Part shown: positions 63,200 to 64,000 of the stretch, in pieces
Numbering within the stretch: the stretch's first letter is position 1
Layout: each line of letters starts with the position of its first letter
Assembly (NCBI RefSeq): GCF_003595175.1
Contig: NZ_CP032419.1
Coordinates: 4,154,001 to 4,218,000 of the forward strand
From: Pseudomonas cavernae
Lineage (GTDB): Bacteria; Pseudomonadota; Gammaproteobacteria; Pseudomonadales; Pseudomonadaceae
Length of the DNA: 64,000 bases
Direction of reading: 5' to 3'
Made by a program: the position numbers and the translations under genes
The notes under the pieces: generated by a model
Database searches by the model: none
What the model was told of the DNA's origin: nothing
Seen by the model: only the letters and a program-made list of their open reading frames with translations

Positions 63200-64000
63200 T
63201 TACGCCTCTGGAATCGGCTGGAACGGACTTTCCCGGTCGCTCCGCTCGCCCTTGCCCAAGGCCGCCAAGCCGACCTTGAAGGCATAGAGCAGGATGCTGA
63301 ACACCACCAGCAGGAACAGCGCGGTGAGCGTGGCATTGGTGTAGGCGTTGAAGATCACATGCTGCATCTGGCCGATGTCCTTGGCCGGGGCCAGCACCTG
63401 GCCGGCGGCCAGGGCGTCGCTGTATTTCTGCCCGAGGGCGATGAAGCCGACCGCCGGGTTCGGATCGAACAGCTTGATCAGGCCGGCGGCCGTGGTGCAG
63501 ATCAGCAGCCAGAGGGCCGGCACCAGGGTGACCCAGACATAGCGCTGGCGCTTCATCTTGATCAGCACCACGGTGCCGAGCATCAGCGCGATGCCGGCGA
63601 GCATCTGGTTGGAGATACCGAACAGCGGCCACAGGGTGTTGATGCCGCCGAGCGGGTCGATCACGCCTTGATACAGCAGCCAGCCCCACAGCGCCACGCA
63701 ACCGGCGGTGGCGACCACGTTGGCGCCCCAGGACTCGGTATTCTTCAGCGCCGGCACGAAGTTGCCCAGCAGATCCTGCAGCATGAAACGCCCGGCACGG
63801 GTGCCGGCGTCCACCGCGGTGAGGATGAACAGCGCCTCGAACAGGATCGCGAAGTGGTACCAGAAGGCCATGGTGTTCTCACCCGGCAACACCTGGTGAA
63901 GGATGTGGGCAATGCCCACCGCCAGGGTCGGCGCCCCGCCGGCACGGGCGAGGATGGTGTTCTCGCCGATGTCCCTGGCGGTGGCCGTGAGCATTTCCGG
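63200..64000 (-). CDS. cstA: Carbon starvation protein CstA, C-terminal part
   Basis: 267 codons of a polytopic membrane transporter (pyruvate or peptides) of the CstA family; the 5' part is past the window edge. Several hydrophobic helices are seen (FAILFEALFILTAVDAGTR, ATAGCVALWGWLLYQGV, MLAGIALMLGTVVLI, YVWVTLVPALWLLICTTAAGL, ALFLLVVFSILLYAFKVG). ARAGGAPTLAVGIA and WYHFAILFEALFILT are conserved CstA blocks. The ybdD gene follows, as usual. Confidence 0.92.
   Translation of the reverse strand, partial: PEMLTATARDIGENTILARAGGAPTLAVGIAHILHQVLPGENTMAFWYHFAILFEALFILTAVDAGTRAGRFMLQDLLGNFVPALKNTESWGANVVATAGCVALWGWLLYQGVIDPLGGINTLWPLFGISNQMLAGIALMLGTVVLIKMKRQRYVWVTLVPALWLLICTTAAGLIKLFDPNPAVGFIALGQKYSDALAAGQVLAPAKDIGQMQHVIFNAYTNATLTALFLLVVFSILLYAFKVGLAALGKGERSDRESPFQPIPEA

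Overview
The window is a chromosomal segment of a high-GC gammaproteobacterium, almost certainly a Pseudomonas. The evidence is gene content and order: ndh, tRNA-Lys/Pro/Asn, clpB, pgeF, rluD, bamD, pilSR, thiO, minor pilins, ispH-fkpB-lspA-ileS-ribF, murJ, rpsT, proB, obg-rpmA-rplU, ispB, fklB, a Lon-like protease, a DksA-like gene, gdhA, ettA, a MorA-type GGDEF/EAL protein, glyA, a CobW GTPase and cstA. From memory this follows a P. aeruginosa PAO1 stretch, with some segments missing and nadE placed beside pilSR. Genus is the safest level; I cannot name the species.

Layout. 0-16 kb is core: the end of a DUF3094 gene, ndh, a minus-strand tRNA operon, a DUF1631 protein with a PilZ partner, clpB with a recognisable heat-shock promoter, pgeF/rluD facing bamD, nadE, a PP0621-type gene, the pilSR two-component system and thiO. 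16.7-31.3 kb is the accessory part. It holds two complete type IV minor-pilin/PilY1 operons, both on the minus strand, built in different orders. Cluster 1 is fimU-pilV-pilW-pilX-pilY1-pilE (23.0 to 16.75 kb). Cluster 2 is pilE-pilV-pilW-pilX-pilY1-fimT (30.4 to 24.1 kb). A lone fimT on the plus strand follows. Between the clusters is a scar: a decayed pilE tail, a copy of the pilE-thiO terminator, the broken 5' end of a second thiO, and the 3' part of a fimT fused to it. 31.3-31.8 kb holds palindromic repeats. 31.8-45 kb is core: isoprenoid, lipoprotein, riboflavin, murein and ribosome genes. 45-64 kb is again core: FKBP, membrane protein, protease, DksA-like, DUF4105, gdhA, ettA, MorA, glyA, GTPase, ybdD and cstA, which is cut by the window edge.

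How it fits together. Much of the window bears on type IV pili and surface behaviour. PilSR controls pilin transcription. The minor pilins and PilY1 prime and tip the pilus. A PilZ protein and a large dual-motif GGDEF/EAL protein belong to c-di-GMP signalling. Carrying two PilY1/minor-pilin sets of different build suggests two tip complexes on one pilus machine, or replacement in progress; the scar shows repeated recombination at this site. I found no CRISPR array, insertion sequence, prophage or toxin-antitoxin pair. The most unusual content is the double tip-complex locus and its chimeric scar, followed by a family of GTAGGATGG palindromic repeats.
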